This document shows, one piece after another, positions 18,147-26,172 of a stretch of DNA of 26,172 bases; position 1 is the stretch's first letter, and each line of letters begins with the position of its first letter. The stretch is taken from positions 4,572,238 to 4,598,409 of the forward strand of contig BFEA01000025.1 in NCBI GenBank assembly GCA_003427395.1. The letters are read 5' to 3'. The notes beneath the pieces are model-generated. The model made no database searches and was not told the DNA's origin. It saw nothing but the letters and a program-made list of their open reading frames with translations. The translations under genes were made by a program, and so were the position numbers. The stretch is from Chara braunii (lineage: Eukaryota; Streptophyta; Charophyceae; Charales; Characeae).

Positions 18147-18184
18147 CCGCTAGAAAGGGGTGCTCTTATCACCCCTCCTAGCGG
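18147..18184 (+). other. Strong hairpin 14 bases upstream of the poly(A) run
   Basis: CCGCTAG pairs with CTAGCGG and AGGGGTG pairs with CACCCCT, around a 7-base loop (CTCTTAT) with small internal bulges: 14 base pairs without mismatch. Its position just before the tail fits the reverse-transcriptase recognition structure of stringent-type LINEs; that role is inferred. Confidence 0.8.
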
Positions 18185-18193
18185 TGTAGCTGG

Positions 18194-18197
<4 letters not shown>

Positions 18198-18268
<71 letters not shown>
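18198..18268 (+). repeat. Poly(A) tract, 71 bp
   Basis: Uninterrupted A run between GGCTTT and GGTTGTGTGG. Confidence 0.95.
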
Positions 18269-18270
<2 letters not shown>

Positions 18271-19200
18271 TTGTGTGGAGGTCAACAGTCCTCTATGCGA
18301 ATGTTATCCGAAATAATTCGATCTCAAGATCAGTTCGACAAGGGGATCCCCAAGCTCCTCCAATCTTCCTATTTGTCATGGAAGCCTCCTTACACAACGA
18401 TCCTTCAATTCGAAACTTGCCAGAGCTCAACACTAGCACCCCTCACCACCTACAATTCCCAACAGTCATAATGCTTGCAGACGATCTCACGGTCCTTATA
18501 AGGGTGTTTGACTCCTTGGTAAAGCGTTAGTCAGGGCAAGGGAAGCATAAGGATGGTGGCTTTCGGAGAAAGAGACGCCCCGTTTGGATGGACCCGAAGC
18601 AGACATGACGTGGGACAAACGGGAAGAGCCGACGAGATATCCGGAAATTCTGGTAACTAAAGTTGGCCCTGCGCCACAAATTGCACAAAATCTGCAAACC
18701 AATCAAATCAACAGAATGGGACGATGGGGTAAAACGTTTACCTCATTGTTAGGAAGGGCCCTAACCATTAACACATCTATTTTCTCTATGATGTGGTATA
18801 TCGCCTCCATCTGGACCATACCTGACCACACCACCAAGGAATTGAACCACAGAGCCAGGGCATACCTACGGTCAGGCGACCCCAACAAAACAAAATAGTA
18901 AAATACATACCAAAGATAGCCTGGCATTATACAACACAAAAAGGAGGCCGTCCAAAAGGGGGACTAGGAATTATTGACCTCAAGCAGGAAACCAAAGCTC
19001 TTGAGATCAAGTGGATAATCAAGCTATTAATTTTTTAACTTTTAACTCAACCCAGGCTGGCCTGGCACAAACTAGCGTTTGATAGCATCAGATCCTTAGC
19101 TCCTGTCCAAAGTCCAACCAACATGTCGCACCTATTCTGGGTGATGAATAAGGAGTGGAGCCTCCATAAGAGATGATCAGCAAACACTGCCCAGAATGGC
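18269..19200 (+). mobile_element. LINE reverse-transcriptase fragment, + strand
   Basis: A frame from 18273 gives S-T-V-L-Y-A-N-V-I ... S-R-S-V-R-Q-G-D-P-Q-A-P-P (the conserved R-x-V-R-Q-G-x-P segment) and then M-L-A-D-D-L-T-V-L, the F/Y-A-D-D active-site strand with its aromatic residue replaced by Leu. Another frame (18584-18898) gives the thumb-like L-L-G-R-A-L-T-I-N ... W-Y-I-A-S. A third (18901-19038) gives K-G-G-L-G-I-I-D-L-K-Q-E-T-K-A-L-E-I-K-W, the usual G-G-L-G-I motif. The order is correct for ORF2 but the frames are broken at least twice. The 5' end abuts the poly(A) tract exactly. Confidence 0.8.
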
Positions 19201-20520
19201 ACACGGCCCCCTACCCCGTACTTGACTGACTAAAAAATCAAGGAAGCTAAATCAAAGGAGGAAGTCCTGCGCCACCAGTCCCTGCTTGGAAACCCGTGCG
19301 TAAGGGACACAGGGGACCATTCACTCTCACCCTCAAGCGGCCAGCAATTGCTCTCATATGTGAGAATATTGCTATGTGGCAAGCATGGGGTCTTGCTGTG
19401 TGACAATATTGCTCCCCCCTCTCCCTCTCCCTATTTCTGTTCTCCTTATTCCTTCCTCCTCTCCGTGTCCGTTGTTCTTGTGCTTTGCATTCTCGTTTTC
19501 GTCAGCCTCTCCCTCCTCTGCGGCCTCCTTCCTTCCCACCTCTTCTTGTCCATTCTTCTTGTGCCGTCCCGTGATGATACGGTCTCTGGCGGGCTACTTA
19601 AACGTATGTACGGACAACGCCAGCATGGCATGGATATTCTGTTGTTCGTGATAATTTCAGTGCCGGTCTTTTCCGCGCGTGCTCTGGTGTTCTTCATGGC
19701 TTGTCGGACATGGTTTCTGTCTTTTTCGTGTCTCCTGAGAAATGTATCCATCACTTTTCTGGTCTTTTGTTCTTTATGATTCCCCTTTGATACCTTCTTG
19801 GAACCTTGCCTAGTCGGCCTTTGCGCATCTATTCTGGGTCACTTCACCCTACTTCTCCCTCCTGTGCCTCCTTGTTCCTTCCCACCTCTTCTTGTGTATT
19901 CCTCTTGTACTTTGCCTTCTCATCTTAGTCCATCATTATATGTCAATCTTGTGCCCAGCAGATGCCACCTCTTCCTCCTTTCACTGTTAATCTTCTCAAT
20001 CCTATGTATCTTCATCCTACCTCCCCATCTTCCATCCCCTCACCTTTCTCCCCCTTCTCCTCAAAATCCTCGTCCCCTCTCACCCTTTCACATTGTTTTT
20101 TTGTTTCCTTGGTTGTTGTGTCACATTGCAACTCGCTCCCTCTTCTTCTTCCTCTTCCTATCACACTGTCTTGCATGGATCGCTCGTTCCTCACCGTCAC
20201 CATCATCAGTGCTATGGACACGAGGTCGGCATGATTTTATTTCTACAGCTACAGAGATGCAACCTCTGGAGGATGAGCTGCAGAAGAGGAGGTCCAAGCA
20301 GAGGTGGACAAGGAAGCAGAGTGGAGGAGGAAGTGGATAAAGGGAAGATGGGAAAAGTGACAAATTGAGAAAGAGAAACAGAGGAGGAAGAAGAGGACCA
20401 GGACCAGAGAATCAAGGGAGGACAAGCAAGATATATAACGTAGTGAAGCACCGGTGATTGGTTTCTTCTTTCCTCTTTTTCTTTTTCTTTTTTTGTTCTT
20501 TTTTTTCCTTTTTACAAAAG
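19201..20520 (+). other. Pyrimidine-rich low-complexity region
   Basis: C/T-rich DNA carries imperfect repeats of CCTTCCCACCTCTTCTTGT (near 19527 and 19877) and a T-rich run at 20460-20515. Frames that are open here reflect composition. A purine-rich patch at 20250-20440 can be read as Glu/Lys/Arg-rich peptide but lacks a convincing donor site, so I do not call an exon. Confidence 0.45.
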
Positions 20521-21490
20521 GTCCAGGGTGTAGGAGAGGGTGGTGGCCAGGCCTCAGGAGATGCCCGTAGTACTCGTCCATTGGGAGGTCGGATCGATTG
20601 CGAGGACCAAGGGGGGGGGAGTCGCCTCAAGATGGCACCATGGTACCATGATGCTCAGATCGCAGGTCGTGTGATCTGCGCCAACGCTTACCTGACTAAC
20701 CCGAACGTTTTCGTGCAGACACTACCCTCCCATAACTCTAATGTTAAGGACGACCCGGGCACAGGTGAGGTCCATGCATATGCAGTCATCCCGCATCCGT
20801 GCCTCTATGGGCAACAAACTGCCCTTCCACTAAGATGCGATATCCTGCCCTCCCCTATCCTAAGCATGATGCCTTCCTACCCCAGGCTCCCCAAGAATCC
20901 ACAGTCCCGACTAATTCCCCCCAATGAGAATTCCCACGGACCTCAACCTGGATGAAGCACGACCCGCAGGCATCGTGAGATACCTGTGGGATGAGAAGTA
21001 CCCAGTACCTACCCCATACTAACACCCAGTGCGTGCGTAGGATTATCCCCCCCGAGATGGGCCCTACCGTAGTCTAAGTTCGCTCTGTGTGGACTCTCGT
21101 ACGGGTGCCATAGTGACGGGAAACATGCTAGCTGTACCCAGGCTCGACCATGGCACCCCCACGGACTAGTACAAACTGGCGAGACTGACAGGTCGGAGGG
21201 TCCAAGTGGCCACACAGAGGTATCGACGGTTTCGACAATTTTGGCAGTTTTGTGGTTATCGACAGTCAAGGCAGTCTTTCGGTTTTTGACAGTCTAGGCA
21301 GTAAGCTCTCCCCCTTTATTCTACCCTAAGCCAAGATAAGACCCTGATCCTCAGACCCCCTAAGACCGAGCACTCAAGCTGCCCTTCCTATGGCCCTATC
21401 AGGCATACTACAATCATGGACCTAGACCCCTTGGGCGGTGAGCAGGTTCTTCTTTCCCTGAATAGTTTCTTTTTCAGTAGCTGCTAATAC
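20521..21490 (+). other. Unassigned region with a protein-like open frame
   Basis: The frame running through 20620-20955 looks less compositional than its surroundings (for example AGRVICANAYLTNPNVF and E-V-H-A-Y-A-V-I). A short frame that starts at an ATG (20924) reads MRIPTDLNLDEARP to a stop near 21021. Neither matches a family I know. The position, just beyond the outer end of the Gypsy 3' LTR, makes this host DNA or another old element. Confidence 0.25.
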
Positions 21491-21497
21491 ACAGAAT

Positions 21498-22817
21498 TGT
21501 TATGACCCTGGCCAATTTCGAGATACACATCCACCGGAAAGTACAATGCCATCCAATTGCAGAAAGAAATGAATGAACTTGAGAGGAGAGAGAGAGGATT
21601 AGAAGAAGGAGAAGAAGTAAGAGAGAAGAAGAAGAAGATGAACACCAGCAAAGACAATGACAAGGCTCTTCTTCTTCGCCCAACAATCTCCTCCTCCTTA
21701 TCTCCCCCTTCTCTTATTCATACAAGGAATAATAATACAATGTTGAATGACTGATCCAGAATCAATATCCGAGTCCCTCTTCTGCTGCAGGTATCACTTA
21801 AGGTCCACCATAGCCATGGCCACCTCTCCCACTCTTCACTCTCATAGGCCGAGGCTATGGCGGACTACTGGTGATGCCCAAAGGACAACCCAAAGCAGCT
21901 ATGGCTGCTCTAGCTCAGGCCGCCATGCCTGACCCTGCCCCGAAACTTCTTGGTGTAGCTCTCCCCAGCTGGGGACTCCCTGCTGCAGCGCCCACCAAGG
22001 TGATGAAGATGGCTGCCACCATAGCCAGGTAAGTAACCCTGGCGCTCCTCCCCTTTCCTTCTTCCTCCGTCTTCCTCCCTCGTGTCCTTCTCCTTCCTCC
22101 CCAGCAGCACTGCTCCAGCTTAGCGCTGCTCCAGCCAGCGCTCCACCAGTGTGTCGCCAAATTTGCGCACCGAAAAAGAGGCCGGACTCTCCGCCCGGCC
22201 AGAAGATATAGCGGCCTGCTTTGCCTCTTGGGCGGTGACTTCCAGGCCGCTCGGCCTCCCAAGCAACCGGTACCTCCTCCCTTTCGGAGGAAAACATCAT
22301 TGCAGACTCTGATATTGCCCGTACAGGCCCTAGACCCAGACTGGTTGGACTGATATCTGCCTAGACCTAACCTACAACTACTGGGCCTCTAAAAATGCCA
22401 CTTTTGTCTTCTTCTGCTCGGCCTCCAGTACCTGCACATCTACCCCTTCCAGGTGCAGTACCGGCCTACCCGCTACTTGAGTGTTTTTCCCCGCTGCAAC
22501 CCCTCAATGTCACGGCCACAGGTAAGTACCGGCCCTGAGGGCCCAACGAACGAGCAAGTGCCCTGACGGGCCACACACATACTCATGCCAACCAGCACTC
22601 AGACAGGCACGGTCACACACACACCCAAGCCAACCAACACTCAGACAGGCATGGTCACACACACACTCAAGCCATCCAGCACTCAGACAGACATGCAGTC
22701 CAGCAAGCGTGCACACACAGACTTAGTAGCAAGCGGGAAACTCAGCAGGGCATTCAGTCTATGGGCAAAACTCAGAAATCAGTTGTGTTTCAGTCCATGT
22801 ATGGACGGGTTATCACA
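21498..22817 (-). repeat. 3' LTR of the Gypsy element, 1320 bp
   Basis: Read on the minus strand it begins TGTGATAACCCG directly after the polypurine tract and ends GGGTCATAACA. It carries GAA-rich and CTT-rich tracts and a 42-bp tandem repeat (22587-22700). The related copy at 7061-8446 confirms both ends. The base pairs following the outer end (21493-21497, AGAAT) would be the target-site duplication; the partner is outside the window. Confidence 0.85.
22587..22700 (+). repeat. 42-bp tandem repeat inside the LTR
   Basis: Units start at 22587, 22629 and 22671 (GCCAACCAGCACTCAGACAG and variants). The third is partial. The equivalent place in the other LTR (about 8288-8340) has shorter, fewer units. 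Confidence 0.9.
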
Positions 22818-22833
22818 CTACTCCCCCCTCAAG
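22818..22833 (-). other. Polypurine tract of the Gypsy element
   Basis: The minus strand reads CTTGAGGGGGGAGTAG immediately before the LTR start. This purine run primes plus-strand DNA synthesis in LTR retroelements and fixes the LTR boundary at 22817. Confidence 0.85.
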
Positions 22834-22858
22834 AGTGAGGTCCCTTCGAGCGAGTAAC

Positions 22859-24265
22859 TCATTCTGAGTCCTCGACAAACGCATCGTAAGCGAGCAAGGC
22901 AAAGAGGTTCCTAGAGTACTCTGTTGCAGTGAGTCTTGCAGAGATCTTAGGTACAGCGTTAGTAGCGATTTGTCGCTCGTATGCTTTGACAGCACGCGGT
23001 GCACTGCGTAGCAGTTCCTGTTTCGAAATCCAGTACAGATCGTCTAATGGGTGATACATGAAGTGAACCAGGTACTGTCTGTTGCGTCCCTTCCCTACGT
23101 GCTGTTTGATCCTGTCTATCTCATGCCCGCCATTGATTGCGCGAGGGATCATATCTTCGCGATAATCGATTGTCTTAGCATCACGGTGGAGGTACAGTCT
23201 GGATGCGTGGAATACGGGGTATGTGCGCAGATGGACTGGCACATCGACGACGTACGAAGGGCCAAAGTGATCTTCACCAATCACATCCAAAACTTCCCAG
23301 GGCCCATAATAGAGAGGGAGAAGTTTGCGTGAGACTCCCTCTTCTTCTGAGAATTCAGACATCTTGACCCAGACATAGCTTCCTACCTGAATATCCGACG
23401 GTCGGCGCTTCTTGTTCTCATGATGGATCATGGTGTGCTGTCGCTTGGTCATAGCTGCAATGGCAACTTTGAGCAAGCGATCATACTTGGCCCTGAAGCC
23501 AGGTCTGCCGGGTGTTAAACCAGCTGGCTGCTCAGGGAATAGGTAAGAGAGCGGATTCCGGATCTGCCAACCGTAATGCAGCCTGTTGGGTGTCATGCCG
23601 GTGGCGGAGTGGACAGAGTTGTTGTATAACCCCTTAACGGAATACAGCTCTTCATCCCATGTTTCCTGATCCGGGATAATCAAAGCGCGAAGAAGTTGAA
23701 ACACAGTCTGGTTGATCTCCTCAACCAAACCGTTGGCTTCGGGGTGTCGGCTAGATGTCATACATAGCTTGATCCCCAGTTGAGACGTGAAATCCTTTCA
23801 CTCAGTACTAATGAAGCGCGGATCCTGATCGCTCACAAGAGTCTTCGGGGTTCCGAACTGCAGAATGTACTTTTGTTGGAACTCACGAATCACTAGTTCT
23901 GTTGGGGTGTGAGGCGGCAAAGAGATCAGGTTGAGGAACTTAGAGAATCAGTCAACAATCACCATGACTTGTGAGTAGCCGCTCTTACTTACCTTTCCCA
24001 TGTCGGTGAAGTCGATGGAGACGGACTCCCAGGGACCATCGGGAATGGGTAGGGGTGTGAGTAACCCCATCGGCTTTTGTCTGCATGGTTTGATTCGTTG
24101 ACAGACTTGGCATTCAGCCACAAATTTTTCAGCAGTCCCTTTCATGTCAGGCCAATCAAATTGTCTCAGCAAATTTGCATATGTTTTTGCCATACCGAAG
24201 TGGTCCGCTCCGGCCATGAGCCAAATCCAGAAAGTGTGTGCGGAGAGGCTCATGGTTAGGGACAC
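22859..24265 (-). pseudogene. Gypsy integrase with C-terminal chromodomain, broken
   Basis: The N-terminal zinc region shows F-V-A-E-C-Q-V-C-Q-R-I-K-P, and the core shows S-I-D-F-T-D, V-S-D-Q-D-P-R-F and H-P-E-A-N-G-L-V-E-E-I-N-Q, giving the D, D and E of the D-D-35-E site. The C-terminal 300-residue stretch (22859-23761) has G-P-W-E-V-L-D-V-I, P-V-F-H-A-S-R-L and then a chromodomain-like segment, Y-L-V-H-F ... W-I-S-K-Q-E-L-L. The frame is broken by TGA at 23948-23950 (where V-D-R-F-S-K would be expected) and TGA at 23798-23800 (a Trp position), and by at least two frame changes at 24200-24275 across the first zinc-binding His. It acts in the nucleus in working relatives, joining element DNA to the target; the chromodomain usually guides it to marked chromatin. 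Confidence 0.85.
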
Positions 24266-24709
24266 ACAAACGGTCGTGGTTCCCGTAGCGACGAAAAAAT
24301 CAGCCCTCCATACTCGTGAAAATCAGGCTGATTGTTGGGGTCAGCCTGTAGCCGCTCAAGGATGGAACTCAGCTCCGGATCCTTGCCGGTGTGCTCTACG
24401 AGCTCCTCCTTCAATTTCTTCCGGAGGTCGTAGGATTTTACAAGGCAAGTCATGTACTCAGGGTGGCGAGACAATGCGTCAGCGACTCGATTATAACAGC
24501 CCTTTTTGTGTCTTAATTCAAAATCGAAAATGTCAATCTCATGGAACCAGCGAAGCAAGATAGGGGACAGGGTAGTTTGCTGTTTGATCCACTTCAGAGT
24601 CTCATGATCTGAGAAGACTTTGAAGTGGGGTCCCAAAAGGTAGTGTTTCCAGTGGTCCAACGCCATACGCAAAGCATAGAGCTCGCGCATGTAGGTGTAA
24701 GTGGCTACC
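24256..24709 (-). pseudogene. Gypsy RNase H, downstream part
   Basis: This continues the polyprotein beyond the solo LTR: Y-M-R-E-L-Y-A-L-R-M-A-L-D-H-W-K-H-Y-L-L-G, then V-F-S-D-H-E-T-L-K-W and N-R-V-A-D-A-L-S-R, the standard end of the RNase H domain, followed by the linker to integrase. The frame is open until 24256. The domain is separated from its first half by 482 bp (solo LTR plus one target-site duplicate). Removing that length restores phase, so the domain was intact before the insertion. Confidence 0.9.
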
Positions 24710-24714
24710 TTTAC
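24710..24714 (+). repeat. Left target-site duplication TTTAC
   Basis: Identical to 25192-25196 at the other side of the solo LTR. Confidence 0.95.
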
Positions 24715-25191
24715 TGTAACGAGCGTGAGGCTGAGGGTGAGCCGAGGGAGAGGAGAGAGAGGGAGAGAGTGAGAGCACACACACACACTCACTCACTCGA
24801 CACGACAGACTCAGACTGAGGATCGGACGCAGACACAGTGGCAAGGCACAAAGTCGAAGTCTTGGATTCCGAATGCCGAAACAGCAAGTCACACTGAGTA
24901 CGAGTACAGCAGCAGGGAACTGGTACGAGTCCGGGCCCCGTACCGTACGGGGAGCCGGTATAAGTACCGGTGACACGTACGGTACAAGGGGCATTTCTGC
25001 AAAGGCCCCGAGGGCAGAACTGGAAAATGCAGTATTTGAAAGTGGCGCCCGAATTGCAGCATGGCGCCAGTTGTCCAAAATCCTACGGTACCAAAGGAGG
25101 GGTTTGGAAAAAGGGTGCCAGGCCGAAAACGGGATGCAGCTGAAACAGCAAAAGGTAGACCAGGGATCGAGCCCTGGCAGAGTCCGTAACA
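24715..25191 (+). mobile_element. Complete solo LTR, 477 bp, inserted into the Gypsy RNase H region
   Basis: The element starts TGTAACGAGCG and ends GAGTCCGTAACA (TG...CA ends with TGT/ACA inverted termini). It is flanked by TTTAC at 24710-24714 and 25192-25196, a perfect 5-bp target-site duplication. There is no internal coding sequence, so this is the product of recombination between two LTRs. A TATA-like TATAAG (24959-24964) sits within nested inverted repeats (GTACCGTACG at 24940-24949 with CGTACGGTAC at 24976-24985). Orientation is taken from that motif and is tentative. Confidence 0.95.
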
Positions 25192-25196
25192 TTTAC
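25192..25196 (+). repeat. Right target-site duplication TTTAC
   Basis: Identical to 24710-24714. Confidence 0.95.
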
Positions 25197-26168
25197 GCTG
25201 GGCATGCGTTTGCTGTAGTATTCAAGTGGCCGCAAGCCATCGTCGTCATCTTGTTCCAGCACTGCGTCGATTCCATACTGACTTGCATCCGTAGTAACTA
25301 CGAATGTCTGTTTGGGATCTGCAATGCGGAGTACCGGGTAACTTACCAAGGCGTCCTTCAAGGCTTGAAAGACATTCGTGCACGTGGTGTCCCAAGAGTA
25401 GGGAACATTCTTACTTGTTAGTCGAGACAATGGACGCGCAACAATGGAGAAGCGGGGCACAAACTTCCGATAGTATGACGCGAGACCAAGAAAAGAACGC
25501 AGTTCGCAAATGTTCACGGGTTGAGGCCAGTTGCGTACGACCTCCACCTTGGTTGCTTCAGGCTTTAGGCCTGCAGCAGACAACCGGTGCCCAAGATAGA
25601 TGACACTATCCTTCCCAAACTCAGATTTCTCTAAGTTGAGATGGAGTTGCGTCTTCTTGAGGATGGTCAGTACTTCCTCAAGGTGCTTGAGGTGTTCCTT
25701 CATGGGCTTACTTAAGATTAGAATGTCATCGAGGTCGACCACCACGAACCGGCCAATCTGTTCACGGAGGACTTTGTCCATGAGGCTTTGGAAGGTGGTC
25801 GGTGCGTTCGTGAGACCGAAGGGCATTACGGTAAACTCGTAAAGCCCATCGCGTGTCTTGAACGCAGTCTTCTGCTGGTTCGCAGGATCGACTTCAATCT
25901 GGTGGTAGCCAGACTTGAGATCGATCTTGGAGAAGACCTTGCACCCACCTGCGGCATCAAGCAAGTCATCTATACGAGGCAATGGATAAGCATTCTTTCT
26001 TGTGATGCGGTTTAGATCGCGATAGTCAATAGACATGCGGAGTTTGCCTCCTTTCTTTGGAACAAACAACACAGGACCACCAAATTCAGATTCGTTGGGC
26101 TTGATCCACCCCTTGTCAATCATCACATCAATCTGTCGTCGGAGTTCCTCCAACTCGTCGGGTCCCAT
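25197..26168 (-). pseudogene. Gypsy reverse transcriptase and first part of RNase H
   Basis: An open frame enters from the right edge. It shows V-L-F-V-P-K-K-G-G-K-L-R-M-S-I-D-Y-R-D-L-N, L-P-R-I-D-D-L-L-D, F-S-K-I-D-L-K-S-G-Y-H-Q-I, M-P-F-G-L-T-N-A-P-T-T-F-Q and Y-L-G-H-R-L-S, the standard Gypsy reverse-transcriptase series. The active-site strand reads V-V-V-D-L-D-D-I-L, with Asp where the Y-x-D-D motif has Tyr; both catalytic Asp residues remain. The RNase H start follows (V-V-T-T-D-A-S-Q-Y-G-I-D-A-V-L), reaching E-Y-Y-S-K-R-M-P-S-V before the solo LTR. The normal start lies upstream of the window, because gag and protease are missing. Confidence 0.95.
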
Positions 26169-26172
26169 TCGG

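Larger units (their letters stand above)
17994..18268 (+). mobile_element. 3' tail of a retroposed element ending in 71 A residues
   Basis: A non-coding segment ends in a strong hairpin (18147-18184), the short sequence TGTAGCTGGCTTT and an uninterrupted A run (18198-18268). This is the usual 3' end of a LINE, or of a SINE that borrows a LINE tail. The long unbroken A run suggests recent insertion. No matching 5' part was recognised. Confidence 0.65.
21498..26172 (-). mobile_element. Ty3/Gypsy chromovirus-like retrotransposon, 3' part, truncated by the window edge
   Basis: On the minus strand the order is reverse transcriptase, RNase H, integrase with chromodomain, polypurine tract, 3' LTR. 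Reverse transcriptase before integrase is the Gypsy order. Gag, protease, primer-binding site and 5' LTR would lie beyond the right edge. A solo LTR of another family interrupts RNase H, and frameshifts plus in-frame TGA codons break integrase, so this copy is not autonomous. Confidence 0.9.

Noticed and set aside
19798-20340. 180-codon + strand frame
   Set aside because: Most of it is Pro/Ser/Leu from pyrimidine-rich DNA. The Glu/Lys end (20250-20340) resembles coiled coil but has no proper donor site and differs in phase logic from the three accepted exons.

Overview
This looks like a stretch of a large, repeat-rich nuclear genome. Protein-coding signal is sparse and broken. Short phase-0 exons are separated by introns of several kilobases, and most recognisable protein sequence belongs to retroelements (a Ty3/Gypsy chromovirus-like element, LINE fragments, solo LTRs). 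There are no prokaryotic operons or ribosome binding sites. A streptophyte such as the charophyte alga Chara is my guess from the style of the retroelements; nothing in the window proves it.

Layout, left to right. Bases 1-90 are the end of an LTR. Bases 97-2362 hold a decayed + strand gene copy (copy A): a proline/serine-rich linker, a papain-like cysteine-peptidase-like domain resembling Josephin/MINDY deubiquitinase folds, then several RING-like zinc modules sharing a C-x-HPPHP-x3-CPxC end. A second decayed copy (copy B) lies at about 11450-13080 with the same order, including a shared downstream exon. Bases 5454-5510, 9642-9743 and 16769-16858 are three clean phase-0 exons encoding coiled coil. 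They probably belong to one long + strand gene, with copy B inside its second visible intron. The introns also hold tandem repeats, a solo LTR (7061-8446), tRNA-like motifs, a foldback element (13214-13417) and a LINE remnant (about 14640-15118).

From 17136 rightward the window is mostly retroelement. A minus-strand LINE 3' coding end (17136-17960) is followed by a + strand 3' tail with a hairpin and 71 A residues (18147-18268), which abuts another LINE reverse-transcriptase fragment (18269-19200). Pyrimidine-rich and unassigned sequence follows (19340-21490). A minus-strand Ty3/Gypsy element then runs off the right edge: 3' LTR 21498-22817, polypurine tract, chromodomain-bearing integrase, RNase H and reverse transcriptase. 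Its RNase H region is split by a 477-bp solo LTR (24715-25191) with a perfect 5-bp target-site duplication; the same LTR family is present at bases 1-90.

The most interesting item is the peptidase-like plus RING-array family, because it joins a deubiquitinase-like fold to ubiquitin-ligase-like fingers in one predicted protein. Both copies here are broken, so any working version must be elsewhere in the genome.
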